A program made the position numbers and the translations under genes. The notes under the pieces were generated by a model. That model was not told the origin of the DNA, did no database searches, and saw nothing but the letters and a program-made list of their open reading frames with translations. 64,000 nucleotides of DNA from Trinickia symbiotica (GTDB lineage: Bacteria; Pseudomonadota; Gammaproteobacteria; Burkholderiales; Burkholderiaceae). The stretch covers positions 62,001 through 126,000 of the forward strand of contig NZ_PTIR01000004.1 in the NCBI RefSeq assembly GCF_002934455.1, given 5' to 3'. Positions within the stretch are counted from its first letter, which is position 1. The number at the start of each line of letters is the position of its first letter. Shown piece after piece: positions 48,044 to 55,840 of the stretch.

Positions 48044-49594
48044 TCAGCTCTCGAGTACGTCGAGATAGTCTTCGGGCCGCGTGCGATCCTCGCTGGCCGC
48101 CATGCCGGCAACCCGCACGACGACGCTCACGATCACCGCCACGATGAGGTTCAGGATCAGCGACCAGAGCGCCGCGTAGCCCGGAATCGCGACACTGCCG
48201 AGATGGATCGTGTAGATCGAGCTCGTCAGCTTGAGCGTGGCCGCCATCCATGTGCCCGAGACGATGCCGACGGCCCAACCGGCGAGGAGCCCCCGGTAGT
48301 CGAGCTTGCGCGTATAGAGTCCCAGCACGATCGCGGGCAGCGTCTGAATGATCCAGATGCCGCCGAGCAGCTGGAGCTGAATCGCGAACTTGAGCGGCAG
48401 GCCGATGATGAAGACGAGCGCCCCCACTTTCACGACGAGCGAGACGAGCTTCGCGACATGCGTCTCCTGCTCATGCGACATGTTGCGATTGACGAACTCG
48501 CGATGGATGTTGCGCGTGTAAAGATTGGCCGCGGCGATCGACATGATCGCGGCCGGCACGAGCGCGCCGATGCCGATCGCCGCGAATGCGAGGCCGACGA
48601 ACCACGACGGGAAGAAGTGAAGGAACAGCGCGGGCACGGCGAAGTTCGGGCCGAACGCCTTGAAGTACGGCTGGAATTCCGGCATGTTTTGCACACCAGA
48701 GGCCAGCGCCATGAAGCCCAACAGCGCGAGCAGGCCCAGCACGAGCGAGTACGCGGGCAGCATCGCCATGTTGCGGCGCAAGGCGTTGCCGGAGGACGAC
48801 GACAGGACCGCCGTGACCGAGTGGGGATAGAGGAAGAGCGCGAAGGCCGAACCCACCGCCAGCGTGGCGTAAGCGGAGAACCCGTTCATGTTCGCCGCGT
48901 CGGGCGCCTTCAGCAGGACCTTGGCCGGCGGCACGGAGGCGAAGATATGGCTGAAGCCGCCCAGTTGCACCGGTACGACGATGATTGCCGCAATGATCGT
49001 GATGTAGATGAGCAGATCCTTCACGATGGCGATCATGGCCGGCGCACGCAGCCCCGACGTATAGGTGTAGGCGGCGAGAATCGCAAACGCGATGATGAGC
49101 GGAAGGTCGCCGGCAAAGCCCGACGTATCGAATCCGAGCGCGCCGATGACAACCTCGATGCCGACGAGCTGCAGTGCGATGTAGGGCATCGTCGCGATGA
49201 TGCCCGTGACCGCGATGGCCAACGCAAGCATGCGGCTGCCGTGGCGCGCACTGACGAAGTCGGCGGCCGTCACGTAGCCATGGCGCTTCGCCACGCTCCA
49301 GAGCTTCGGCAGCACGAGGAAGCCGAACGGATAGATCAGAATCGTATAGGGGACGGCGAAAAAGCCCATCGCGCCGGCGCCGAAGACGAGCGCCGGCACG
49401 GCAACGAACGTATAGGCCGTATAAAGATCGCCGCCAACGAGGAACCAGGTAACGATCGTGCCGAAGCGCCGGCCGCCGAGCCCCCACTCCTCGAGATGGG
49501 CGAGGTCGCCCCGCCGCCAGTGCGCGGCGACGAAGCCGAGAACCGTGATGGCAAGGAAAAAGAAGACGAAGACGCCAGTAGCGGTTGCATTCAT
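48044..49594 (-). CDS. mctP: sodium:solute symporter, MctP-like monocarboxylate permease
   Basis: 516-residue SSS-family permease with about 13 hydrophobic segments. Family elements include EEWGLGGRRFGTIVTWFLVGG, AYTFVAVPALVFGAG, YVTAADFVSARHGSRMLAL and ALFLYPHSVTAVLSSSS. It resembles MctP of rhizobia, which takes up lactate, pyruvate and other monocarboxylates. ATG 49594 overlaps the stop of the DUF3311 gene by 4 bases (ATGA), so the two are translationally coupled. The substrate is inferred from the family and the DUF3311 partner. Confidence 0.9.
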   Translation of the reverse strand: MNATATGVFVFFFLAITVLGFVAAHWRRGDLAHLEEWGLGGRRFGTIVTWFLVGGDLYTAYTFVAVPALVFGAGAMGFFAVPYTILIYPFGFLVLPKLWSVAKRHGYVTAADFVSARHGSRMLALAIAVTGIIATMPYIALQLVGIEVVIGALGFDTSGFAGDLPLIIAFAILAAYTYTSGLRAPAMIAIVKDLLIYITIIAAIIVVPVQLGGFSHIFASVPPAKVLLKAPDAANMNGFSAYATLAVGSAFALFLYPHSVTAVLSSSSGNALRRNMAMLPAYSLVLGLLALLGFMALASGVQNMPEFQPYFKAFGPNFAVPALFLHFFPSWFVGLAFAAIGIGALVPAAIMSIAAANLYTRNIHREFVNRNMSHEQETHVAKLVSLVVKVGALVFIIGLPLKFAIQLQLLGGIWIIQTLPAIVLGLYTRKLDYRGLLAGWAVGIVSGTWMAATLKLTSSIYTIHLGSVAIPGYAALWSLILNLIVAVIVSVVVRVAGMAASEDRTRPEDYLDVLES

Positions 49595-49839
49595 TGCGCG
49601 CCTCCTTTGCGTTGGGAGGCCGGCCCGCTGGAACGCGGCTTGGTCCTGAAGTACACCACGCCGGTGATGACCGCACTCACGAGCACCCACAACAACTGGT
49701 ACCAGTAGAAGAACGGAAATCCCCAAAGCTGCGGGTCCATGCTGTTGTAGGACGGTACCCAGATCATCGCGATCCAGGGAAGAACCAGCAGCCAGAGCCA
49801 GCGTTTGGCGGCTCGTTGAGCGTCGGCGTTATGAGCCAT
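49591..49839 (-). CDS. DUF3311 small membrane protein
   Basis: 82-residue protein with two hydrophobic segments (RWLWLLVLPWIAMIWVPSYN and FYWYQLLWVLVSAVITGVVY), as in DUF3311 partners of MctP-type symporters. Its stop overlaps the mctP start by 4 bases. It is probably an accessory subunit of the transporter or stabilises it in the membrane. Confidence 0.92.
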   Translation of the reverse strand: MAHNADAQRAAKRWLWLLVLPWIAMIWVPSYNSMDPQLWGFPFFYWYQLLWVLVSAVITGVVYFRTKPRSSGPASQRKGGAQ

Positions 49840-50052
49840 GACGTCTCCTCTTTTACTCGTTATCGAACCTGCTACCCGTATCGACCGATGTCGGGCCGGC
49901 CCTGCTTACAGCAGCCTTCCGGCCTCTCAAAAGTCTGGCAAGAGTATAGGAGTGCCACACCGACGGTCAAGCAGGGCGGACCCGGGGCGTCCGGCCCGGC
50001 TTGGGGCAGCCGCAAGGGTGTCGGCATGCGGCGCTTCCGGTCGGCGCCGGAT

Positions 50053-50973
50053 TTAGATCTCGAAAAAGTCCGGTTTTTCGCCGAGCGAGGCGACGAGTCC
50101 CTTGACCCACTTGCGCGCCGGCAGGCCGAGTTTCTCTTCGATCAGCTTCGCGCGAGTCGCGAGGGCGGCGAATGGTACGCAAAGCGCCGGTCCCGAGAAC
50201 GCGAGCGCGATGCGGTTGCCCTCGTGGACCTCGGGCAGCGCGATCACGCGGCCTTCGAAGGCGGTGTTTAGATGCTTCATGTTGCGCACGAAGCTCGGGT
50301 GATCGCCAAAGAGGTTGATCGTCGCGACGCCCGCTTCGGTCAGACATGCGCGCGCGGCGCGATAGAAAGCGACGCTATCGAGCACCGGTCCGCGGGCCGT
50401 GGCGTCGTAGAGGTCGATTTGCAGTGCGCCGATGGTGCCGTGATTGGCGCGATCGTTGACGAAATCCCAGGCATCGGCTTCGTGGACGCTCAACCGGGCA
50501 TCGTCGGGCGGCAACGCGAACATGGTCCGCGCCGCCACGACGACGGCCGGGTTGAGCTCGACCGCGTCCACGCGGGCGCGCGGCAGGAAGCGATGGGCGA
50601 ACTTCGTCAGCGCCGCCGCTCCGAGGCCCAGTTGCACGATGCGCTTCGGCGTTTCGAGAAAGAGCAGCCATGCCATCATCTGCTGCGCATACTCGAGCTC
50701 GATATGGTCGGGCTTCCTTAGCCGCATCGCCCCTTGCACCCATTCGGTACCGAAGTGCAGATAGCGAACGCCGCCCTCTTCCGAGAACGTCACGGGAGCG
50801 AAGCGGGGCTTGCGCGGCATGTCGATACGCGGACCGGCATCGAGATCGAGCGCCGGTTTGCCGTTCGCGCGTTTGAGCTTTCGCGTCGGGGCGGTGTCGT
50901 CGTGAATCCGGGTCTTGCCGCTTCGGCGGAACGCGCGTGCTTCAGCCGAAGCACGCTTGATGAGGTTCGTCAT
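50053..50973 (-). CDS. spermidine synthase-like methyltransferase-fold protein
   Basis: 306-residue protein with a Rossmann SAM-binding core: IVQLGLGAAALTKFAHRFLP near residue 110 (motif I) and RVDAVELNPAVVVAART near residue 133 (motif II). Further elements are VHEADAWDFVNDRA and GVATINLFGDHPSF. The family (spermine/spermidine synthase-like) transfers aminopropyl or methyl groups, but the usual polyamine active-site acidic residues were not confirmed, so the substrate is open. Residues 1-55 are basic and unlike the core, perhaps an extension. It stands alone. Confidence 0.8.
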   Translation of the reverse strand: MTNLIKRASAEARAFRRSGKTRIHDDTAPTRKLKRANGKPALDLDAGPRIDMPRKPRFAPVTFSEEGGVRYLHFGTEWVQGAMRLRKPDHIELEYAQQMMAWLLFLETPKRIVQLGLGAAALTKFAHRFLPRARVDAVELNPAVVVAARTMFALPPDDARLSVHEADAWDFVNDRANHGTIGALQIDLYDATARGPVLDSVAFYRAARACLTEAGVATINLFGDHPSFVRNMKHLNTAFEGRVIALPEVHEGNRIALAFSGPALCVPFAALATRAKLIEEKLGLPARKWVKGLVASLGEKPDFFEI

Positions 50974-51033
50974 GGGATCTTGGTGGCGCTGCGTTGCGCC
51001 TCGTTGGAACGGACGAGAGGATAGCAGCCTCGC

Positions 51034-51324
51034 TCAGGCGCCGCCGCTCGTCGCCGCCAGAGCTTGCCGCAACAACTCGTCGAGCAAGCCCGTCATACCC
51101 TCCGGGTGAGTGGCGGCCCGTTCCTTGAGCTCGCGCACCAACTCGCCATCGAGCTTGCAGGCAAATGGCACGAGCCCTTTTTCCTGGTCCAGCTTCCGCT
51201 GCTCACGCCGGCCAAGCGGCGCATCGGTCGCGCCTTTTCCGAAACGTTCGGATCGAGTCTGCTTCATCGAGTGGGTCAGTTTGAGCGCCTTGTTTTTTTC
51301 AAGGTCGGTTTTTTTCATTGCCAT
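51034..51324 (-). CDS. conserved hypothetical protein (96 residues)
   Basis: 96-residue, highly charged protein starting MAMKKTDLEKNKALKLTHSM, with a helix-rich C-terminal half KLDGELVRELKERAATHPEG that resembles a ribbon-helix-helix in pattern (strand then two helices), not confirmed. A GGAG ribosome binding site precedes ATG 51324. No known domain is recognised. It could be a small DNA-binding regulator. It lies between the spermidine-synthase-like gene and the 185-residue unknown, all on the minus strand. Confidence 0.6.
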   Translation of the reverse strand: MAMKKTDLEKNKALKLTHSMKQTRSERFGKGATDAPLGRREQRKLDQEKGLVPFACKLDGELVRELKERAATHPEGMTGLLDELLRQALAATSGGA

Positions 51325-51379
51325 CCGGTAGTGCTCCGTCGTTCTAATCGGGAAATCTGCGTCGAATCAGTCAAATCAT

Positions 51380-51937
51380 TCACGATCCGCTTGGCCGCCG
51401 GAACTCGTTTTCCACCCAGCTCGCGGCGCTCGCCTTGCTGAGCTTGAAGTTCGGCGCCACCTGAACCTGAGCGAGCTGCTTTCCGAAGGCGTCGAGGGCA
51501 GTCAGCAGCGCATAAGGCTCATTTTCGTCGGGCACGATGTCCAGCGTGATTTCCAATTCGCCATCGCCTGTTGCCGCCGGCACCGTCAGGCTCTTATGCA
51601 ACTGCGCGCGAAGCTGCTGCTCATGTCGGCGCAATACCTCCGACGCCGTCTTCACGAGCGTGTTGAACGCAGAAGCATCGAGCGGCTTCGGATCCTTCTT
51701 GTTGCGCCCCATCGTCCATGGACCGACAAGCGCGGGCTCGGGCTCCCCGTCCTTGATCATTTCGACGGCCCACCCATCGTCGTCCTCGTTCTTGATGACG
51801 CGCGCGGTCCAGCCGCCGTCGCGCCACAGACCGTCCTCGTGCAGCGTTTCCGGGGTTTCCGAGACCGGACTTTCAGCGGCGGAATCGGCGATGAGATCGG
51901 TGGCGGGATCGGATGATGGAACGGACTTATCGGTCAT
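51380..51937 (-). CDS. conserved hypothetical protein (185 residues)
   Basis: 185-residue acidic soluble protein. The N-terminus is Ser/Asp-rich and unstructured (MTDKSVPSSDPATDLIADSA), followed by DGLWRDGGWTARVIKNEDDD and WAVEMIKDGEPEPALVGPWT, a small beta-rich segment, then a helical QLRAQLHKSLTVPA and a C-terminal NFKLSKASAASWVENEFRRP. No recognised domain. Frame length and composition support a real gene. Same strand as the 96-residue gene, 55 bases before it. Confidence 0.65.
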   Translation of the reverse strand: MTDKSVPSSDPATDLIADSAAESPVSETPETLHEDGLWRDGGWTARVIKNEDDDGWAVEMIKDGEPEPALVGPWTMGRNKKDPKPLDASAFNTLVKTASEVLRRHEQQLRAQLHKSLTVPAATGDGELEITLDIVPDENEPYALLTALDAFGKQLAQVQVAPNFKLSKASAASWVENEFRRPSGS

Positions 51938-52226
51938 TGCAGGTCAGTGGTTTCGTGGAAGGCATTCGGCACAACGCACGCCATTTTAGCCGTCAGGCAG
52001 GCAGCATATGCGCGACTATGACGAACAGACGATGCAAGCCCGTCCCCTGATGCACGCTCGGCGCGCCGGCTAGCGCAGAGCATGTCACGATCGTTCAAGA
52101 CACTCGCCGGTAGTCGGCATAAGATCCGTTACTGGTATTGCCCGAACGGAGCCATTATGCACAGTTGCTTTGACGGCCGCGCTTCACGCTTCGCTTGTTG
52201 CCATGCTGGGTCCATCTATTTTTGAA

Positions 52227-53114
52227 ATGCAGATGACTATGACAATTACCAGACGCCTGTTATGGATCTGCCTTGCACTGCTTGTCTCCGGCGTCCGAGC
52301 CGAAGAGCTTAGATCAGAGCTGCACGAATCTGTCTCGACGATCGACGTGACGGTGAAGGATTTTTACGGAACGGAACAGACGGGCAAGGTTGTCATAACG
52401 CAATTCCTTCCGGACGGCGACGGGCCGTTCCCGATCCTGATTCTCAATCATGGTCGCAGTCCGTCAGATCGCGGCACGCCGCCGCGTTTTCGCTATACCC
52501 GACAAGTTGCCTTTTTCGTGAAACGAGGCTTCGCCGTATTCGAGCCTACGCGTATCGGCTACGGTCAGTTCGGCACGCAATTCGATCCGGAATACAGCGG
52601 CAAATGTCGTCAGAAAGACTATGCACCGATGATCGATGCAGCGCGCACCGAAGAGCTTGCCGTACTGGAATACGCGAGGCGGCAGCCCCATGTTGACCCA
52701 CATCGAATCGTCATTGTTGGCCAATCGGTCGGTGGCTTCGTCACGACGGCCATGGCGGCCGAAAATCCGGACGGCGTAGTCGGGGCAATCAACTTCGCCG
52801 GCGGTTCCGGCGGCGATCCCGTCGAGCATCCCGGCGTGCCATGTCAGGGTGAACGCCTCGAAGCCATGTATTCGCAATTCGGAAAAACGGCTCGTGTCCC
52901 GATGCTCTGGATCTATACCGAAAACGATCAGTACTTCTCTCCGGCCTATAGCAGCGCCTGGCACGATGCATTCGTCCGAGCCGGTGGCAACGCCGACTAT
53001 CGGCTGCTCCCACCGTTTGAGAAAAACGGGCACATGCTCTTCGCGCACGGTACCGACGTCTGGGAGCCCCTGGTATCCGAATTTCTCGAGCGTCAAGGAT
53101 TCCCCGCTCGATAA
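52227..53114 (+). CDS. exported alpha/beta hydrolase (dienelactone hydrolase-like)
   Basis: 295-residue alpha/beta hydrolase. The N-terminal RLLWICLALLVSGVRAEE is a signal peptide, so the enzyme is probably periplasmic. The nucleophile elbow is GQSVGGFVTTA near residue 167; the catalytic Asp is probably in LWIYTENDQYFSP and the His in EKNGHMLFAHG near the C-terminus. In-frame ATGs at 52233 and 52239 would also keep the signal peptide; none has a strong ribosome binding site. It opens the accessory patch and lies next to an ArsR pseudogene on the other strand. Confidence 0.8.
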   Translation: MQMTMTITRRLLWICLALLVSGVRAEELRSELHESVSTIDVTVKDFYGTEQTGKVVITQFLPDGDGPFPILILNHGRSPSDRGTPPRFRYTRQVAFFVKRGFAVFEPTRIGYGQFGTQFDPEYSGKCRQKDYAPMIDAARTEELAVLEYARRQPHVDPHRIVIVGQSVGGFVTTAMAAENPDGVVGAINFAGGSGGDPVEHPGVPCQGERLEAMYSQFGKTARVPMLWIYTENDQYFSPAYSSAWHDAFVRAGGNADYRLLPPFEKNGHMLFAHGTDVWEPLVSEFLERQGFPAR

Positions 53115-53134
53115 CCACCCAAGCTGACGTAAGC

Positions 53135-53393
53135 TCAAGCGAGTTCCAGAAGCTTCCGAAACATCTCGTTTCCCTTTGGCGTTACGCTGACAATGCGAGA
53201 CTTCAGCGAGCGCACGATCCAGCTCTGATCGACGTAGAGTCGGAGCATGTGCGTTCCCAAGGCGCCGCCCAGATGCGGCTGCCGTTGCGTAAGATCGGCA
53301 CAAGGCCGTGCAAACACGCGACGCTCTGATCCTCGTGCGTGCCGCGTCAGCAAGGGGTCTGGCGACCCGTGCAATATTAGGCGTATCGTCCAT
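53135..53393 (-). pseudogene. ArsR-family regulator, internal deletion
   Basis: Two pieces of a winged-helix ArsR-type regulator remain in different frames. From ATG 53393 the frame reads MDDTPNIARVARPLADAART, the typical ArsR N-terminus. About 65 bases later a second frame continues with RRVFARPCADLTQRQPHLGG and KSRIVSVTPKGNEMF, the typical C-terminal part, to the stop at 53135. The middle of the protein, including the recognition helix, is missing, so a roughly 130-residue internal deletion with frameshift is inferred. Function is lost. It is adjacent to the alpha/beta hydrolase gene. Confidence 0.75.
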
Positions 53394-53556
53394 AGTTCAC
53401 CGTCCGATGAAACGTTCGAGGACTTGTTTCGCCGATACTAGCACTGTGATCCCGTGCGGAATTGGTCTTCGACCAGGTTGAGCCGTCTGCAGACTGGGTG
53501 CTTTGCTGCACACGATGCAATACCTCGCAAATTTCACTCATGCAGGAGGACACGCA

Positions 53557-53931
53557 ATGGAAATTGACAGCATTCAGCACGCTTTACAAACCTACTTCGA
53601 CGTGATGTACGAATGCGACCTGAAAAAATTTGATCAGGTATTTCATCCATCCAGTTCACTCTTCACCATGAGAAATGGTGAGTTCAACCTGCGTCCGTTT
53701 GCTCAGTATCGTGAAGAGATTGCCGCCCGAACGCCGCCGAAGAGCGTGCAACAACCGCGCATGGATGACATTCTGCAGATCCAGGTGCTGTCATCCGAGA
53801 TTGCGTTCGCGCAGGTTCGCGTTCGCATCTTCGAGAAGGTCTACGTCGATAACCTCAATCTACTGAAATTCGACGGGCATTGGATGATTGTCGCAAAGAT
53901 TTTTCATCACGCGGAAACGATCCATCGCTAG
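53557..53931 (+). CDS. NTF2-like nuclear-transport-factor fold protein (lumazine-binding-like)
   Basis: 124-residue protein of the NTF2/SnoaL-like superfamily, closest in feel to the Lumazine_bd_2 group. Start ATG 53557 has a strong AGGAGGA ribosome binding site at 53544-53550. Elements are IQHALQTYFDVMYECDLKKF, VFHPSSSLFTMRNGEFNLRP and FEKVYVDNLNLLKFDGHWMI with the terminal KIFHHAETIHR. Small enzymes and binding proteins of many kinds share the fold, so no function is assigned. The gene is visibly richer in A and T than its neighbours, suggesting transfer. Confidence 0.8.
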   Translation: MEIDSIQHALQTYFDVMYECDLKKFDQVFHPSSSLFTMRNGEFNLRPFAQYREEIAARTPPKSVQQPRMDDILQIQVLSSEIAFAQVRVRIFEKVYVDNLNLLKFDGHWMIVAKIFHHAETIHR

Positions 53932-54016
53932 CCACGGGCAACACGGCGAGTTGTAGACCGGTTACGACTCAACGTCGCGCTGCGTCCAACAGGTCCACTG
54001 TGTGGCTGAGAGGGCT

Positions 54017-54064
54017 ATATGGTTGACTATGGGCGCTCAGATACTTCGATCGATCGCTACATAG
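54017..54064 (+). pseudogene. parE toxin fragment (fossil)
   Basis: The plus-strand frame reads YMVDYGRSDTSIDRY, matching YMVDHGRSDASIDRY of the intact ParE at 56851-57195 in 13 of 15 residues by eye. Only this 15-17 residue piece remains, directly abutting the parD fragment. Its orientation is opposite to the intact parE. Confidence 0.7.
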
Positions 54065-54066
54065 AC

Positions 54067-54122
54067 CCCGTTTTATTCCAACGTTTGCGGCGCCCAAGAT
54101 TCAGCTTTTCCTCGATCGGCTC
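54067..54122 (-). pseudogene. parD antitoxin 3' fragment (fossil)
   Basis: The minus-strand frame reads EPIEEKLNLGRRKRWNKTG, matching the C-terminus QIEEKLNRERRKRRGNKTG of the intact ParD at 57192-57482, with a three-base deletion. Orientation is the same as the intact copy, whereas the neighbouring parE fragment is inverted, so the locus has been rearranged. Confidence 0.7.
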
Positions 54123-54198
54123 CCGTCGGCGCGCAAGGAATGTTGTCTCAAGCTGTCCGCGGTTGCGTCGTGAATTTGGAAGAGGTTAGGAGCCGTCG

Positions 54199-54234
54199 TG
54201 CTAGATTTTAGCTTGGTCATGCTAGAATTTAGCA
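54199..54234 (+). promoter_or_regulatory. tandem near-palindromic boxes upstream of the MNT gene
   Basis: TGCTAGATTTTAGCT (54199-54213) and TGCTAGAATTTAGCA (54220-54234) are near-identical 15-base boxes, each with TGCTA/TAGCA-type ends, spaced exactly 21 bases (two helical turns). The second ends one base before the start codon. An operator bound by the N-terminal HTH of the MNT protein is a natural reading. TAGAAT (54223-54228) could be a -10, placing the transcript start at or next to the ATG. Confidence 0.5.
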
Positions 54235-54235
54235 C

Positions 54236-54829
54236 ATGACAAAACTTGGTGATGCCCTCTTCTCCAGCGCGCAGCAACCCATCTTGGCATGCTTGTTTGG
54301 GCGGCCCGAGCAATGGTTCCACGTCCAAGAGTTGATTCGGCTGACCAATCTCGGCAGCGCCACCGTCCAACGCGAACTCAACCGTCTCGAAAAGGGCGGT
54401 CTCATCGAAACGCGACGCATCGCAAACCTCAAACAGGTACGAGCCTGCGAACACAACCCCATTTTCGATGAGCTACGTCTCATTGTTATCAAGACCTTTG
54501 GCGTCGTCGAGGTTCTCCGCGAAGCGCTAGCGCAGCTCGCTTCCAACATCAAGCTCGCCTTTGTATACGGATCGGTGGCTCAAGGCAGTGACCGCGCCAG
54601 CAGCGATATCGACTTCATGTTGATCAGCGAAACCCTCAGCTATGGGCAAATCATGGCCGCACTCGGGTCTGCTGAAAAGCAGCTAGGTCGCGCGGTGCAG
54701 ATTACCCAGTACACTCTCGAAGAATTTCTCGACCGCAAGCGCAGCAATCATCCCTTCCTCGCGGAAGTGCTTCGCCAACCGAAGCTGATGGTCATAGGAA
54801 CAGAGGATGACATTGACAACGTTGGATAA
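54236..54829 (+). CDS. HTH-nucleotidyltransferase (MNT) antitoxin-like protein
   Basis: 197-residue protein. Residues 1-90 form a winged HTH (FSSAQQPILACLFG, WFHVQELIRLTNLGSATVQR, LNRLEKGGLIETRRI), and residues 100-197 form a minimal nucleotidyltransferase domain with VYGSVAQGSDRASSDIDFML (GSx9DxD motif). MNT proteins act as antitoxins that modify the HEPN toxin, for example by AMP transfer. The next gene, overlapping by 23 bases, is a HEPN gene. There is no ribosome binding site: the ATG abuts an operator-like box, so the mRNA may be leaderless. This gene looks intact. Confidence 0.85.
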   Translation: MTKLGDALFSSAQQPILACLFGRPEQWFHVQELIRLTNLGSATVQRELNRLEKGGLIETRRIANLKQVRACEHNPIFDELRLIVIKTFGVVEVLREALAQLASNIKLAFVYGSVAQGSDRASSDIDFMLISETLSYGQIMAALGSAEKQLGRAVQITQYTLEEFLDRKRSNHPFLAEVLRQPKLMVIGTEDDIDNVG

Positions 54830-55242
54830 CCTCGTACCCATAGGGAAACTAAAGCCCTTCCGGGCGAACCGCAGCGAATTCGAGCATCTACTTGGCCTCG
54901 CCCCGGACACTGCTGGGCACAGTCACGAGCAGTGCCTCGATGGCCACGGAGAGTCAGTTCATCCTTGCGTACGATGCCGCTCATGCCGCATCACGCGCAG
55001 CGTTACGCGCTCACGGATATCGGAGCGACGATCGATACCTCGTCTTTCAATGCCTCGAACACACGATTGGCTGGCCAACAGGAAAATGGCGCGTACTCGA
55101 TAACTGCCATCGGAGGCGCAATGCGGCCGAATACGAAGGCAATATCGATCTTCCCGCGAGTCTCACCGCTGAGTTGGTTCGGCTCACTGCTGAACTCATT
55201 GACACGGTCTCCGCACTCGAACATCTGCTGCCGCCTGCCTGA
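54807..55242 (+). pseudogene. HEPN-domain partner of the MNT gene, frame-shifted
   Basis: Two overlapping frames together make one HEPN protein. The first (ATG 54807) starts MTLTTLDNLVPIGKLKPFRA and continues into EFEHLLG; the second, open from TTG 54892, reads ESQFILAYDAAHAASRAALR, then HGYRSDDRYLVFQCLEHTIG and DNCHRRRNAAEYEGNIDLPA to the stop at 55242. The break lies near 54885-54905 and needs a +1 shift. The HEPN RNxxxH-type motif appears as RNAAEY, with no His in the usual place. The start overlaps the MNT gene by 23 bases. Either a disabled toxin or a sequencing error. Confidence 0.75.
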
Positions 55243-55307
55243 TGCCGCTTCGCGGGGGCACTCGTCCGGCCGCTACTGAGGCGCACAACAATGTGATTTG
55301 AGCAAAG

Positions 55308-55694
55308 CTAGATCGCCAACCACTTACGCAACGCCTCCCACGCCCTCAACTTCTCAGCATAAGGCACAGACGCATACGCAGGACTGCTCGACGGCAGCTT
55401 GAGGAGGTCCAGCGACGCCCGACTTTCCGCCAACGCCTGCATCCCGATCTTCGCCGCCGTGCCGCCGTTGAATGCGACCGCGACGAGATTCGGCAACGCG
55501 GCCACGAGTGCCGCGAGATCGTTCGTCGCATGATCGCGAATCCGGCTGTCGAGGCTTCCTTCCCGCCTTGCCTGCGCGATCACATCCCATAACCCCACGC
55601 GATGATCGAGCAGCAACCGCAACCGCGCCTCGTACTCCATGCTGGGCAGCGGCTCCCCGATTACATCGCCTATCAAATGCCAAAACCGGTTGGT
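55308..55694 (-). pseudogene. 5'-truncated copy of the hypoxanthine-DNA glycosylase gene
   Basis: The minus-strand frame encodes NRFWHLIGDVIGEPLPSMEY followed by DHRVGLWDVIAQARREGSLD and ends AWEALRKWLAI, aligning with residues about 40-165 of the intact glycosylase at 57790-58287. By eye about 15 of 122 residues differ (roughly 88% identity). Homology stops near 55694 at NRFWH; the first 40 codons, including the catalytic LGSLPGEASL segment, are absent. A TTG at 55676 could start a 122-residue product, but it would lack the active site. Confidence 0.8.
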
Positions 55695-55840
55695 GTTTTG
55701 TTCAATTTGACATCTGGCGGAGCGACCCCGGCCATCAACGAAGTGCCAATAGCGTTCGCGTCACTGTCCTCGATGTTATCGCCGTCTCTTGCGGCAAGCT
55801 GTGTGCTCCGTACGTTCCCTCTGGCGCGACAAGCTTGCCG

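Larger units (their letters stand above)
53932..54235. other. gene-poor stretch with toxin-antitoxin fossils and MNT operator
   Basis: About 300 bases with no intact gene. The interval holds a parE fragment (plus strand, about 54017-54064), a parD 3' fragment (minus strand, 54067-54122) and the tandem operator-like boxes of the MNT gene (54199-54234). Each is described separately. Confidence 0.7.

Noticed and set aside
47504-49708. Long plus-strand frame antisense to the FUSC and mctP genes
   Set aside because: Highly charged low-complexity product without domain; both real genes on the minus strand are recognised families.
53135-53374. A 79-residue intact regulator gene
   Set aside because: Only its C-terminal part resembles ArsR proteins; the true N-terminus lies in another frame starting at 53393, so it was called a pseudogene instead.
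54885-54905. Programmed +1 frameshift in the HEPN gene
   Set aside because: The CTA CTT GGC C context is not a known bacterial programmed frameshift site and no stimulatory hairpin or internal ribosome binding site was seen. Mutation or sequencing error is simpler.
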